From: Candidatus Nitrotoga sp. CP45
GTDB taxonomy: Bacteria; Bacteroidota; Bacteroidia; Flavobacteriales; Flavobacteriaceae
Assembly (NCBI GenBank): GCA_943329165.2
Contig: CALQCV020000134.1
Span: 1-5,792, forward strand
DNA length: 5,792 nt
Direction: 5' to 3'
Positions within the stretch are counted from its first letter, which is position 1; every line of letters starts with the position of its first letter. Shown in pieces: positions 1 to 5,792 of the stretch. The translations under genes and the position numbers were made by a program. Under the pieces are notes generated by a model. The model ran no database searches, was not told where the DNA came from, and saw only the letters and a list, made by a program, of their open reading frames with translations.

Positions 1-1612
1 CCATCAAAGTTTCTAAGGCTTCTTGAACCAGTTTTTCGCTTTCGCTGTCTAATGAAGATGTAGCTTCATCCAAAATTAGGATACTCGGATTTTTCAATAA
101 AGCCCGCGCAATGGCAATACGCTGACGCTGTCCGCCCGAAAGTTTAATCCCGCGCTCTCCAACCAAAGTTTCGAATTTCTCCGGAAAACCATTCACAAAG
201 TCTAAGGCGTTGGCTTGTTTGGCTGCTTTAAATATTTCTTCTTCGGTGGCAGCAGGTTTTCCATAGGCAATATTTTCGCGAATGCTACCGCCGAATAAAA
301 TAACATCCTGAGGCACGATGCTCATATTACCACGTAGATTTTCTAAGTCGTAGTCATAAATATTTTTATCGTCAATCAGTATCTGTCCGCCTTCAATATC
401 ATAAAAACGAAGTAGAAGCGATGATATGGTTGACTTGCCTGCGCCACTAGGTCCAACAATAGCAATCTTTTGTCCAAAACTTGCTGTAAAACTAACGTCT
501 TTCAATACTTGTATTTCTTTTCGGGAAGGATAGGAGAAGGATACGTTTTTAAATGTAACATTACCTTTGATTTTTTCGGTAGTAATGGATTGATTAGAAT
601 TTATCTTTTCCGGAATTTCCTCAAGTAATTCAAAGACCCGTTCTGTGGCTCCGACTGCTTTTTGGATTTGCGCATACAATTCGGCTATACCTCCAAAAGA
701 AGCACCTACGAAGGTAGAATACAATACAAAGGAAATCAACTGTCCAACAGTCATTTCGCCGCTAATACTTAAAGTAACACCATACCATACTACGGCAACT
801 ATCGAACCGAATAAACAAAAGATAATGAAGGACGCAAAATAGCCTCTATATTGTCCGCCTTTGATGCCTATTTTCACAATTTCGTTAATTTTCCCTTTGT
901 AACGTGCAATCTCGTACCATTCGTTGGCAAAAGCCTTTACGTTACTAATGCCCTGCAAAGTCTCTTCGACAATTACCTGGCTTTCGGCAACTTGATCTTG
1001 TGTTTTCTTTGAATACTTTCTGATAAACCTCCCAAATATAACAGCTGCAACGGCTACTAATGGCACAACAGCGAGCATCATTAAGGTAAGTTTTAAACTT
1101 TGGGTAGCTAACAAAATAACGCCTCCAATGATTAAAATAAACTGACGAAGAAACTCCGCAATAGTAGTGGTTAAGGTATCTTGTATTTGAGTAATATCAG
1201 AACTGATTCGGCTGTTCAGTTCGCCCACACGTTTTTGAGAGAAGAAGGACATCGGTAGCTTAATCAAATTACTATACAAAGCCAGTCTTAAATTGGCTAA
1301 AGTATTCTCCGTGAAATTGACAAAGAGTGACAATCGGAAAAAGGAAAATATAGCTTGAAAGGATAAGATGCCAAGCAGGCTTAATGCAATGGTATTGGCT
1401 TCAGCATTGTTTTTGTTCTTCACACAATCTACTAACATTCCCATTAGTTTTGGAAAGGCAAGGGCAGTAGCGCCGGTAAATAAAAGGAATACCAAGCCTA
1501 CATAAAATTTCCACTTATGGTCTTCGGCATATTTGAATATCAATAAAGCTTTATTTAGAGAACTCGCACTGAGTTTTGCTTTGGGTAAATCGTTTTCCTG
1601 AAATCGGGCCAT
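1..1612 (-). CDS. ABC exporter half-transporter, permease fused to ATPase (MsbA/LmrA type), 3' end cut by window
   Basis: This is an inner-membrane ABC exporter subunit that would dimerise and use ATP to move a substrate, perhaps lipid or drug-like, out of the cytoplasm; the substrate cannot be read from sequence. The ATG at 1612 gives 537 visible residues with no stop before the edge. About six membrane helices lie near residues 36-58, 75-95, 151-170, 174-194, 259-281 and 289-310. The ATPase domain follows, with A-loop Tyr361, Walker A GPSGAGKST (387-395), Q-loop Gln435 in VPQD, X-loop GERG just before the signature LSGGQ (491-495), Walker B ILILDE with Asp515 and Glu516, and D-loop SSLD. 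The switch-histidine region lies beyond the edge. Related proteins are about 590-600 residues, so about 60 are missing. A TAnnTTTG element sits 14 bp upstream of the ATG, so it probably has its own promoter. The family is certain; a more exact name is not justified. Confidence 0.96.
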   Translation of the reverse strand, partial: MARFQENDLPKAKLSASSLNKALLIFKYAEDHKWKFYVGLVFLLFTGATALAFPKLMGMLVDCVKNKNNAEANTIALSLLGILSFQAIFSFFRLSLFVNFTENTLANLRLALYSNLIKLPMSFFSQKRVGELNSRISSDITQIQDTLTTTIAEFLRQFILIIGGVILLATQSLKLTLMMLAVVPLVAVAAVIFGRFIRKYSKKTQDQVAESQVIVEETLQGISNVKAFANEWYEIARYKGKINEIVKIGIKGGQYRGYFASFIIFCLFGSIVAVVWYGVTLSISGEMTVGQLISFVLYSTFVGASFGGIAELYAQIQKAVGATERVFELLEEIPEKINSNQSITTEKIKGNVTFKNVSFSYPSRKEIQVLKDVSFTASFGQKIAIVGPSGAGKSTISSLLLRFYDIEGGQILIDDKNIYDYDLENLRGNMSIVPQDVILFGGSIRENIAYGKPAATEEEIFKAAKQANALDFVNGFPEKFETLVGERGIKLSGGQRQRIAIARALLKNPSILILDEATSSLDSESEKLVQEALETLM

Positions 1613-1795
1613 TGTATTTTTTTTGCAAAAATAGATGATAAACGATTACGAATAAGAGGAATATTTCTTAAATAAAACAAAAAACGTATATGAAAAATTC
1701 TATTAATAAAGCTTCTCGATCAGCTAAACTCGATTCGGATTTGAAGCCTCGTCTTATTTTTACTTTACAAAAGCCCTCGAAGTGACGATGTTTAA
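1613..1795. other. Intergenic gap between peptidase and exporter genes
   Basis: This gap of 183 bp separates two minus-strand genes. Apart from the promoter element above, it holds a weak potential hairpin for transcripts leaving the peptidase gene. Its arms are GAGGCTTC (1743-1750) and GAAGCTTT (1708-1715) in minus-strand reading, with two G-U pairs and a 27-base loop that can form a further small TCGA/TCGA stem. Only a broken run of A and T follows, so it is a poor terminator candidate. Read-through from the peptidase into the exporter cannot be excluded. Confidence 0.5.
1626..1633 (-). promoter_or_regulatory. Bacteroidota -7 promoter element for the ABC exporter
   Basis: Read on the minus strand this is TATTTTTG, an exact match to the Bacteroidota -7 consensus TAnnTTTG. 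It lies 13 bases before the exporter ATG, so transcription would start within about 10 bases of the start codon and leave a very short, A-rich leader without a Shine-Dalgarno sequence. No clear TTG-type -33 box is visible at the usual spacing, and the motif is easy to match in AT-rich DNA, so this is a modest call. Confidence 0.35.
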
Positions 1796-3895
1796 TTAAA
1801 GCCCCAAACTTTTAATGTAAGCCTTATTATCCGACGGTCTTCCCAAAAATTCCTCGACCGCCTTTAAAATATCTTTTTGTGTTCCGTTAGCAAGGATTAA
1901 TTCACGGTATCTGATTCCTGTTTTAGTATCTAAAAGGCCATTCTTTTCAAATTGGGTAAACATATCCATTGCATAAACTTCCGACCATAAGTAGCCGTAC
2001 ATATAGACAGGATGTGTATTCACGTGTATCCAATTCGCCTGATAGTGCGTTTGCGCGTAAAAATCCATTACGTCTAATTGCTTATTGGTTTCTTGCCAAA
2101 TTGCATCTGTTGGAGTAGGATTTTCTGCATTGTATTTGTCATAAAGATTCATGTCAAATAAACAACGTTGCAACATTTGTATAGCACCCAAACCTGACCC
2201 TACTTTTTTAGACTGAAGCATTTTTTCAAAAGTTGCCTTTGGAAGTACTTCACCAGTTTTATAGTTTTTGGCAAACGAACTTACAATGCCATAATCCAAA
2301 ATCCAGTTCTCAAATATCTGCGACATGGCTTCTGTAAAGTCTGCTTTTGATTCCTGCTGAGAAGAAAACTCTCCATGATAGGACATCATGTTCATAATAT
2401 GTCCAAACTCATGGAACAAAGTTTTTAATTCTTTCTGACTCAACAGCGAAGGCGCTGTCTTAGTTGGCTTTGTAAAGTTCCCAAGTAGCATGGAGACTGG
2501 TATTTCTTTCCCTTTACCTGAAACGATGTTTACACCATAAAACCAACTTTCCTTATTGGGTCTCGGAAATAAATCCAAATAAAAGCGTCCTTTTAATTTG
2601 CCGCTTTCATATACCTCATACATTTCCACGTCATCATTCCAAACAGAAGGGTTAGTTACTTTTTTAAATTCTAATCCCAACAGCTTTTGATAAATGTCCA
2701 TCATCCCTTTCAGGCATCCTTCCATGGGAAAGTATTCTCTTAACTCTTCGTTGTTAATTTGGTATTGTTTTTTGATTATCTGATTTTTATAAAACGCAAC
2801 ATCCCAGGGTTCTAATTTAACTTCCTGATTGGTTAATGCCACTTTCTTTTCAATTTCTAAAAGCGCCACGTCATTCTTTGCCTTTTCTTTGGAACGGCTA
2901 ATCAAATCATTTAGGAAATCCCAAACGTTCTTTGGATTGCCGGCCATTTTCGGTACCAAGGCATAAGCGGCATAGGTTTGGTGACCCATTAGTTTGGCCA
3001 ATTCATCACGCTTTTTTACCATTTGATCAAGGATGGCTATATTTTTATCGGCTGCCCTGTTATAAAACTTAATATAATATGCTTTTCGGGTTGTTTCTGA
3101 AGAGGCATTGCTTAATACCGGATCACTTGTTGCATTGATAATTGGAATTTCATACTTAGCTCCGCTCAGTTCGCCTGTGGCTCGGGTTCCTTCAGCTGTT
3201 TTATAGTTGGCTTTGAAACTCTCAGGCAGTCCATCTGCTCCTTTTTCATCAAGCGTCAAGATTTCTTTAGAGGAATTCATGTTAGTGGAATAAGCAGAAG
3301 AGAGTTCACCTATTTCCTTAGTTAGATTTTTGTATTCGGCAAGCTTTTCAGTACTGAGGTTAACTCCGGAACGCTCAAAACCTTCTATCATATCATCGAC
3401 CAAAATCTTCTTATTTCCTTTAAGGATTTCATAGGAAGCTGACTTTTTGAAAACAATCATCTTATCATAAATTTCTTTATCAGAATAAATAACCGTTCCT
3501 AATGAATCGAGCAACTGATAACTAGCTAATCCTTTCTCACGAATAGCGGCATCTGTAGATACCCAATAGAGCATAAAACAATTGTTACTTGTTGTACCCA
3601 TTTTATTTTTGATTTCATCCATGGCACCAAAAACAGTGCTGAAGGTTGCCGTTTTTTGTTTCTTAATGGCAGCAACCATTTTGGTTACTTCATAAATAGT
3701 ATGGCCGGCATAGTTTTCCACATTTTGTGAAGTTACCTTGGCATAGTCAACAACTATATTGCTGCCCACAAGGAAAGGATTGCTGGATGCTTTCATATCG
3801 GATTGGGAAAAACTGTTGACTGAGAATAAACAAATGGGTAGTGCGAAACATAGAAAAGGTAATCTTAATGTCATTATAAGGTATTTTAAATTCAT
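1796..3895 (-). CDS. Secreted M3-family zinc oligopeptidase (thimet oligopeptidase/Dcp-like)
   Basis: This zinc metallopeptidase would cut short peptides, probably in the periplasm. Its 699 residues match the usual 680-720 of family M3. Residues 1-30 form a signal peptide with a hydrophobic core and likely type I cleavage after SFS (28-30). The HExxH motif is HEFGH at 495-499 (zinc ligands His495 and His499, catalytic Glu496). Glu522 in DFTE corresponds to the third ligand of neurolysin and thimet oligopeptidase, and GYLWSEV (634-640) holds the conserved substrate Tyr635. The sequence ends in KSLGL, much like thimet oligopeptidase. Just before GYLWSEV, the family's glycine-rich His-x-x-Gly-Gly-Tyr loop is replaced by IHVNTHPVYMY. 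Met8 (codon at 3872-3874) is a possible alternative start giving a more usual signal-peptide n-region. M3 membership is certain; the choice between endo-oligopeptidase and dipeptidyl carboxypeptidase is open, though the zinc-site sequences are closer to the former. Confidence 0.95.
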   Translation of the reverse strand: MNLKYLIMTLRLPFLCFALPICLFSVNSFSQSDMKASSNPFLVGSNIVVDYAKVTSQNVENYAGHTIYEVTKMVAAIKKQKTATFSTVFGAMDEIKNKMGTTSNNCFMLYWVSTDAAIREKGLASYQLLDSLGTVIYSDKEIYDKMIVFKKSASYEILKGNKKILVDDMIEGFERSGVNLSTEKLAEYKNLTKEIGELSSAYSTNMNSSKEILTLDEKGADGLPESFKANYKTAEGTRATGELSGAKYEIPIINATSDPVLSNASSETTRKAYYIKFYNRAADKNIAILDQMVKKRDELAKLMGHQTYAAYALVPKMAGNPKNVWDFLNDLISRSKEKAKNDVALLEIEKKVALTNQEVKLEPWDVAFYKNQIIKKQYQINNEELREYFPMEGCLKGMMDIYQKLLGLEFKKVTNPSVWNDDVEMYEVYESGKLKGRFYLDLFPRPNKESWFYGVNIVSGKGKEIPVSMLLGNFTKPTKTAPSLLSQKELKTLFHEFGHIMNMMSYHGEFSSQQESKADFTEAMSQIFENWILDYGIVSSFAKNYKTGEVLPKATFEKMLQSKKVGSGLGAIQMLQRCLFDMNLYDKYNAENPTPTDAIWQETNKQLDVMDFYAQTHYQANWIHVNTHPVYMYGYLWSEVYAMDMFTQFEKNGLLDTKTGIRYRELILANGTQKDILKAVEEFLGRPSDNKAYIKSLGL

Positions 3896-3909
3896 ATCAG
3901 CAAAATCAT
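3892..3909 (-). other. Five-codon upstream ORF touching the peptidase start
   Basis: On the minus strand an ATG at 3909 opens a five-residue frame (MILLI) whose TGA (3894-3892) overlaps the peptidase ATG (3895-3893) as ATGA. It lies inside the predicted leader downstream of the TAnnTTTG element at 3927-3934. The arrangement would allow termination-reinitiation coupling, but so short a frame easily arises by chance and nothing shows it is translated. Confidence 0.25.
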
Positions 3910-3926
3910 TCAGCGCTAAAGGCCGC

Positions 3927-3934
3927 CAAAGATA
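3927..3934 (-). promoter_or_regulatory. Bacteroidota -7 promoter element for the M3 peptidase
   Basis: Minus-strand reading gives TATCTTTG, an exact TAnnTTTG match 31 bases upstream of the peptidase ATG. Transcription would start near 3920, leaving a leader of about 25 bases. It sits in a locally GC-richer patch, which makes a chance match a little less likely than for the exporter element. A TTG-type -33 box at 17-21 bases spacing is not evident, so the promoter may be weak or may need an activator. Confidence 0.45.
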
Positions 3935-4154
3935 GTGGTTTTTTTGAAATTGCGTCCCTATAAAAACTCTCTCGTTAGCCGTTGCATTTTATGAAAGCAA
4001 AATCTGGAAAAATTAAAGTGCTATTATGTATGTTGCCTAACGAATCAAATAAGCCAAACACTTTTAAAAGCCAAATAACTAAAACGATAACCACCACAGC
4101 ATTTAGAATACTTTAAATTTTTCGATCCATCGGGAGGTATAAAGATTTTTAAGT

Positions 4155-4198
4155 TCAATATAAAAGTAGTTTAAGCTGCTTGACATATTTTATATTGA
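4155..4198. repeat. Perfect 11-bp inverted repeat with 22-bp spacer
   Basis: TCAATATAAAA at 4155-4165 is mirrored exactly by TTTTATATTGA at 4188-4198. The arm centres are 33 bp apart, close to three helical turns, as expected for paired protein half-sites on one DNA face. As RNA it would make an AT-rich stem with a 22-base loop. No T-run follows the stem on either strand, so a standard terminator is unlikely. No target-site duplication flanks it, so a miniature transposon is not supported. The role is unknown. Confidence 0.7.
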
Positions 4199-4414
4199 CA
4201 GATAAATAAATTGCATTATTCACACATTTTTTAAAAATCCTTGAGTAATAAAAAGAACTAAAATTACAATCACACATTACATTCAGAAGACCAAGCATTA
4301 ATTTATGGCTGTTGATGCTGATACGTTGAGTTTTCGTAGTGTTGAGAAAATCAAGAATGAAATGAGTATTGGAATGGTATTTTTTAACAGTAAATTATAC
4401 AAAAAAGACCGAAA

Positions 4415-5179
4415 TCAGAAACCTTCAAACACCCCTAACCCAAATAACGCAAAGTCATATTTTACAGGATCGCTAGCATCTAGTTTACGTAAGGCAGTGT
4501 CTAATTCTGCTAAGGCTTTACCATCGTTTTGTTTTCTTGTTAATAATCCGAGTTTTCGAGCTACGTTACCGGAATGCACATCTAAAGGACACGAAAGGGA
4601 AGCAGGCGAAATGCTTTTCCATATGCCAAAATCAACTCCTTTTTGGTCTTGTCTGACCATCCATCGCAAATACATGTTGATACGCTTAGCAGCAGAACCT
4701 TGCATAGGGTCAGAAACGTGTTTCATTGTTCGTGGTTGGTGAATAATTTCAAAGAATAACTTCTTAAATTCGGCTATAGCGGGTTGCATGGTTAAAGGCT
4801 GCTGGTTTTTGGCAAAAGCCATCTCTAAACCATTATGTGCAGTATAAATATGCTGTAGTGCTTTAATAAAGGTTTTAAAATCATCATTATTAAAAGTTCG
4901 GTGTACAAAACTATCGAGCTTCTCTAATTGAGAATCGTTGTGCGACATAATGAAATCATAAGGCGAATTGCCCAACATATCCATCATTCGCTTGCTATTG
5001 TTGATAATCATTTTGCGGTTACCCCACGCAATGGTTGCGGTTAAAAAACCGGAAATCTCAATATCTTCTTTTACTGAAAACTGATGTGGAATCTGAACTG
5101 GGTCACTCTCTATAAAATCTAACGTATTGTATTGGAATACTTTTTCGTCGAGGAACTCTTTTAGTTCGGTTTTATTCAT
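4415..5179 (-). CDS. TIGR02757 family protein (DUF2400), glycosylase-like
   Basis: This complete 254-residue cytosolic protein has no signal peptide or membrane helix, and 254 is the usual family length. Family hallmarks are PVQIPHQF (27-34), the AWGNRKMIINNSKRM segment (51-65), NSPYDF (71-76), FVHRTF (91-96), KHVSDP (153-158), GSAAKR (161-166), RWMVR (172-176), VDFGIWK (182-188), CPLDVHSGNVARKLGL (197-212) and DPVKYDFALFGLGVFE (237-252). The function is formally unknown. The PLDVH segment (Asp200), followed by ARKLGL and preceded by Lys165, resembles the catalytic Asp and Lys of HhH-GPD DNA glycosylases, so a base-excision role is my inference. The ATG at 5179 overlaps the upstream membrane-protein stop by 8 bp, in the sequence ATGAATAA, which fixes the start and suggests translational coupling. 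The call of family is secure; the activity is not. Confidence 0.93.
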   Translation of the reverse strand: MNKTELKEFLDEKVFQYNTLDFIESDPVQIPHQFSVKEDIEISGFLTATIAWGNRKMIINNSKRMMDMLGNSPYDFIMSHNDSQLEKLDSFVHRTFNNDDFKTFIKALQHIYTAHNGLEMAFAKNQQPLTMQPAIAEFKKLFFEIIHQPRTMKHVSDPMQGSAAKRINMYLRWMVRQDQKGVDFGIWKSISPASLSCPLDVHSGNVARKLGLLTRKQNDGKALAELDTALRKLDASDPVKYDFALFGLGVFEGF

Positions 5180-5792
5180 GTCCGCTCACTTTTTGAGCAT
5201 AAAACCCATCATTCAAATCGGTGCTTCGCTGTTGTGGAATATAGAAAAAGCCCTGTTCAAAATATTTTACTTGTTCCTTATTTACACATGGTAAATCACC
5301 ATTCCCCGTTACCCAAAAGAACGAAGTGTCCACTGGAGAATGATAGGACATATTCCCAACACTGTCGCCGTTGTATTCGGGTTTCCATTTAGAGTTTGGT
5401 TCAGGTACAAGTATATTCTTAAAATGAAACGTGCTGTTTTGAGAAAGTAAAGCATTGTCAGTTAAGTTTCCGAACGACAAGGGAACAAAGACTAAAACTC
5501 CGACCAGTACCAAGCTCAATCCATAGAATCGAAGTATCCATTTTGTGTTGCTGATCCATGACGACAGTACCATCAATATAAAGAACAACGTGAAATAAAC
5601 ATAAAAACGATACTGCGGGGAACTCATACACAATACCACTACTACTATTAAAAAAACAAAATAGATAGTCCAAAGGGCTTTTGGTAGTTGTTTTTTTAAG
5701 ATAATAATTGGCGTAACTAATAGTGTTAATAGTGATAAAATACCAATATATCCCGATATGCCGTTTAATAAAAAGTAATGTTTAGCTAAATC
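5172..5792 (-). CDS. Multi-pass membrane protein, C-terminal 206 residues (5' end outside window)
   Basis: The frame is open from the right edge to the TAA at 5172-5174, so the true start lies beyond 5792; a GTG at 5639 is internal to a run of valines within a membrane helix and should not be used as a start. In visible numbering, hydrophobic helices lie near 12-32, 41-57, 62-79 and 85-105. A soluble tail of about 100 residues follows, probably outside the cytoplasm, containing WVTGNGDLPC, FFYIPQQR and a final GFYAQKV. A SSPQYRFY segment (57-64) sits between helices. The layout, with many helices and then a short exterior domain, resembles glycosyltransferase-type integral membrane proteins and recalls the LIC_10190 family of uncharacterised membrane proteins, but I cannot confirm this. 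It is probably cotranscribed with the DUF2400 gene, which starts within its last codons. Confidence 0.85.
   Translation of the reverse strand, partial: DLAKHYFLLNGISGYIGILSLLTLLVTPIIILKKQLPKALWTIYFVFLIVVVVLCMSSPQYRFYVYFTLFFILMVLSSWISNTKWILRFYGLSLVLVGVLVFVPLSFGNLTDNALLSQNSTFHFKNILVPEPNSKWKPEYNGDSVGNMSYHSPVDTSFFWVTGNGDLPCVNKEQVKYFEQGFFYIPQQRSTDLNDGFYAQKVSGHE

Larger units (their letters stand above)
3896..4414. other. 519-bp AT-rich intergenic region
   Basis: This region separates the DUF2400 stop from the peptidase start. It holds the peptidase promoter element and upstream ORF at its left end, and a perfect 11+11 bp inverted repeat at 4155-4198. There is also a looser pair, TCGTTAG (3972-3978) and CTAACGA (4037-4043). 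The 9-base sequence TCACACATT occurs at 4220-4228 and again at 4270-4278. No tRNA, riboswitch or convincing rho-independent terminator was recognised, and no frame of protein-like length lies wholly inside it. A plus-strand frame starting at 4305 has only its first 36 or so codons here before running antisense through DUF2400. Confidence 0.6.

Noticed and set aside
645..842. Plus-strand frame of 65 codons
   Set aside because: It lies wholly antisense to the ABC exporter, whose permease domain reads cleanly across the stretch.
1690..1785. Plus-strand 31-residue frame between exporter and peptidase
   Set aside because: It is short and basic with no recognisable motif and no TAnnTTTG element at a sensible distance, and it runs against both neighbours.
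3822..3834. Cys residues in the peptidase leader as a lipoprotein lipobox
   Set aside because: The residues before Cys22 (LPI) do not fit the lipobox pattern, and a type I cleavage after SFS at 28-30 fits better.
4122..4129. TTCGATCC, recalling a tRNA T-loop
   Set aside because: The flanking bases do not pair into a T-stem and no other tRNA arms are present.
4131..4137. Shine-Dalgarno-like GGGAGGT on the plus strand
   Set aside because: No start codon follows within a workable distance, and flavobacteria rarely use such sites.
4103..4186. Minus-strand 27-residue frame in the intergenic region
   Set aside because: It overlaps the inverted repeat, has no recognisable family or promoter, and is no longer than expected by chance.
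4305..4742. Plus-strand frame of 145 codons
   Set aside because: About three quarters is antisense to the well-recognised DUF2400 gene. The first 36 or so residues outside it resemble no family I know, and no promoter motif precedes it.
5637..5639. GTG as start of a 155-residue membrane protein
   Set aside because: The same frame continues without a stop to the right edge and encodes further membrane helices, so the GTG is an internal valine codon.
5458..5673. Minus-strand frame of 71 codons
   Set aside because: It is an out-of-frame shadow of the membrane-protein gene, whose frame is open to the window edge and shows clear helices.

Overview
The window looks like chromosomal DNA of a flavobacterium (Bacteroidota, most likely Flavobacterium or a close relative). 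It is AT-rich, and no gene start has a Shine-Dalgarno sequence. Two upstream regions carry the Bacteroidota -7 promoter motif TAnnTTTG. The protein sequences also read as flavobacterial versions of their families. All four genes lie on the minus strand, so the story runs from high to low coordinates.

From the right edge: (1) the 3' part of a multi-pass membrane protein of unassigned function runs in from beyond the window (5172-5792). (2) It overlaps by 8 bp the start of a complete TIGR02757/DUF2400 gene (4415-5179), so the two are probably cotranscribed and translationally coupled. (3) A 519-bp AT-rich intergenic region (3896-4414) follows. It holds an 11+11 bp perfect inverted repeat and, at its left end, a promoter-like element for the next gene. 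(4) Next is a complete secreted M3-family zinc oligopeptidase of 699 residues (1796-3895). (5) After a 183-bp gap with a second TAnnTTTG element comes an MsbA/LmrA-type ABC exporter half-transporter (1-1612), cut by the left edge about 60 residues before its expected end.

The genes do not form an obvious single pathway. The peptidase probably acts on peptides in the periplasm. The exporter pumps an unknown, probably amphipathic, substrate from the inner membrane. The DUF2400 protein is cytosolic and shows a Lys/Asp pattern like HhH-GPD DNA glycosylases. No mobile element, CRISPR array, RNA gene or defence system is visible. The points most worth a second look are the glycosylase-like motif in DUF2400, the altered substrate loop of the peptidase, a five-codon upstream ORF touching the peptidase start, and the intergenic inverted repeat.
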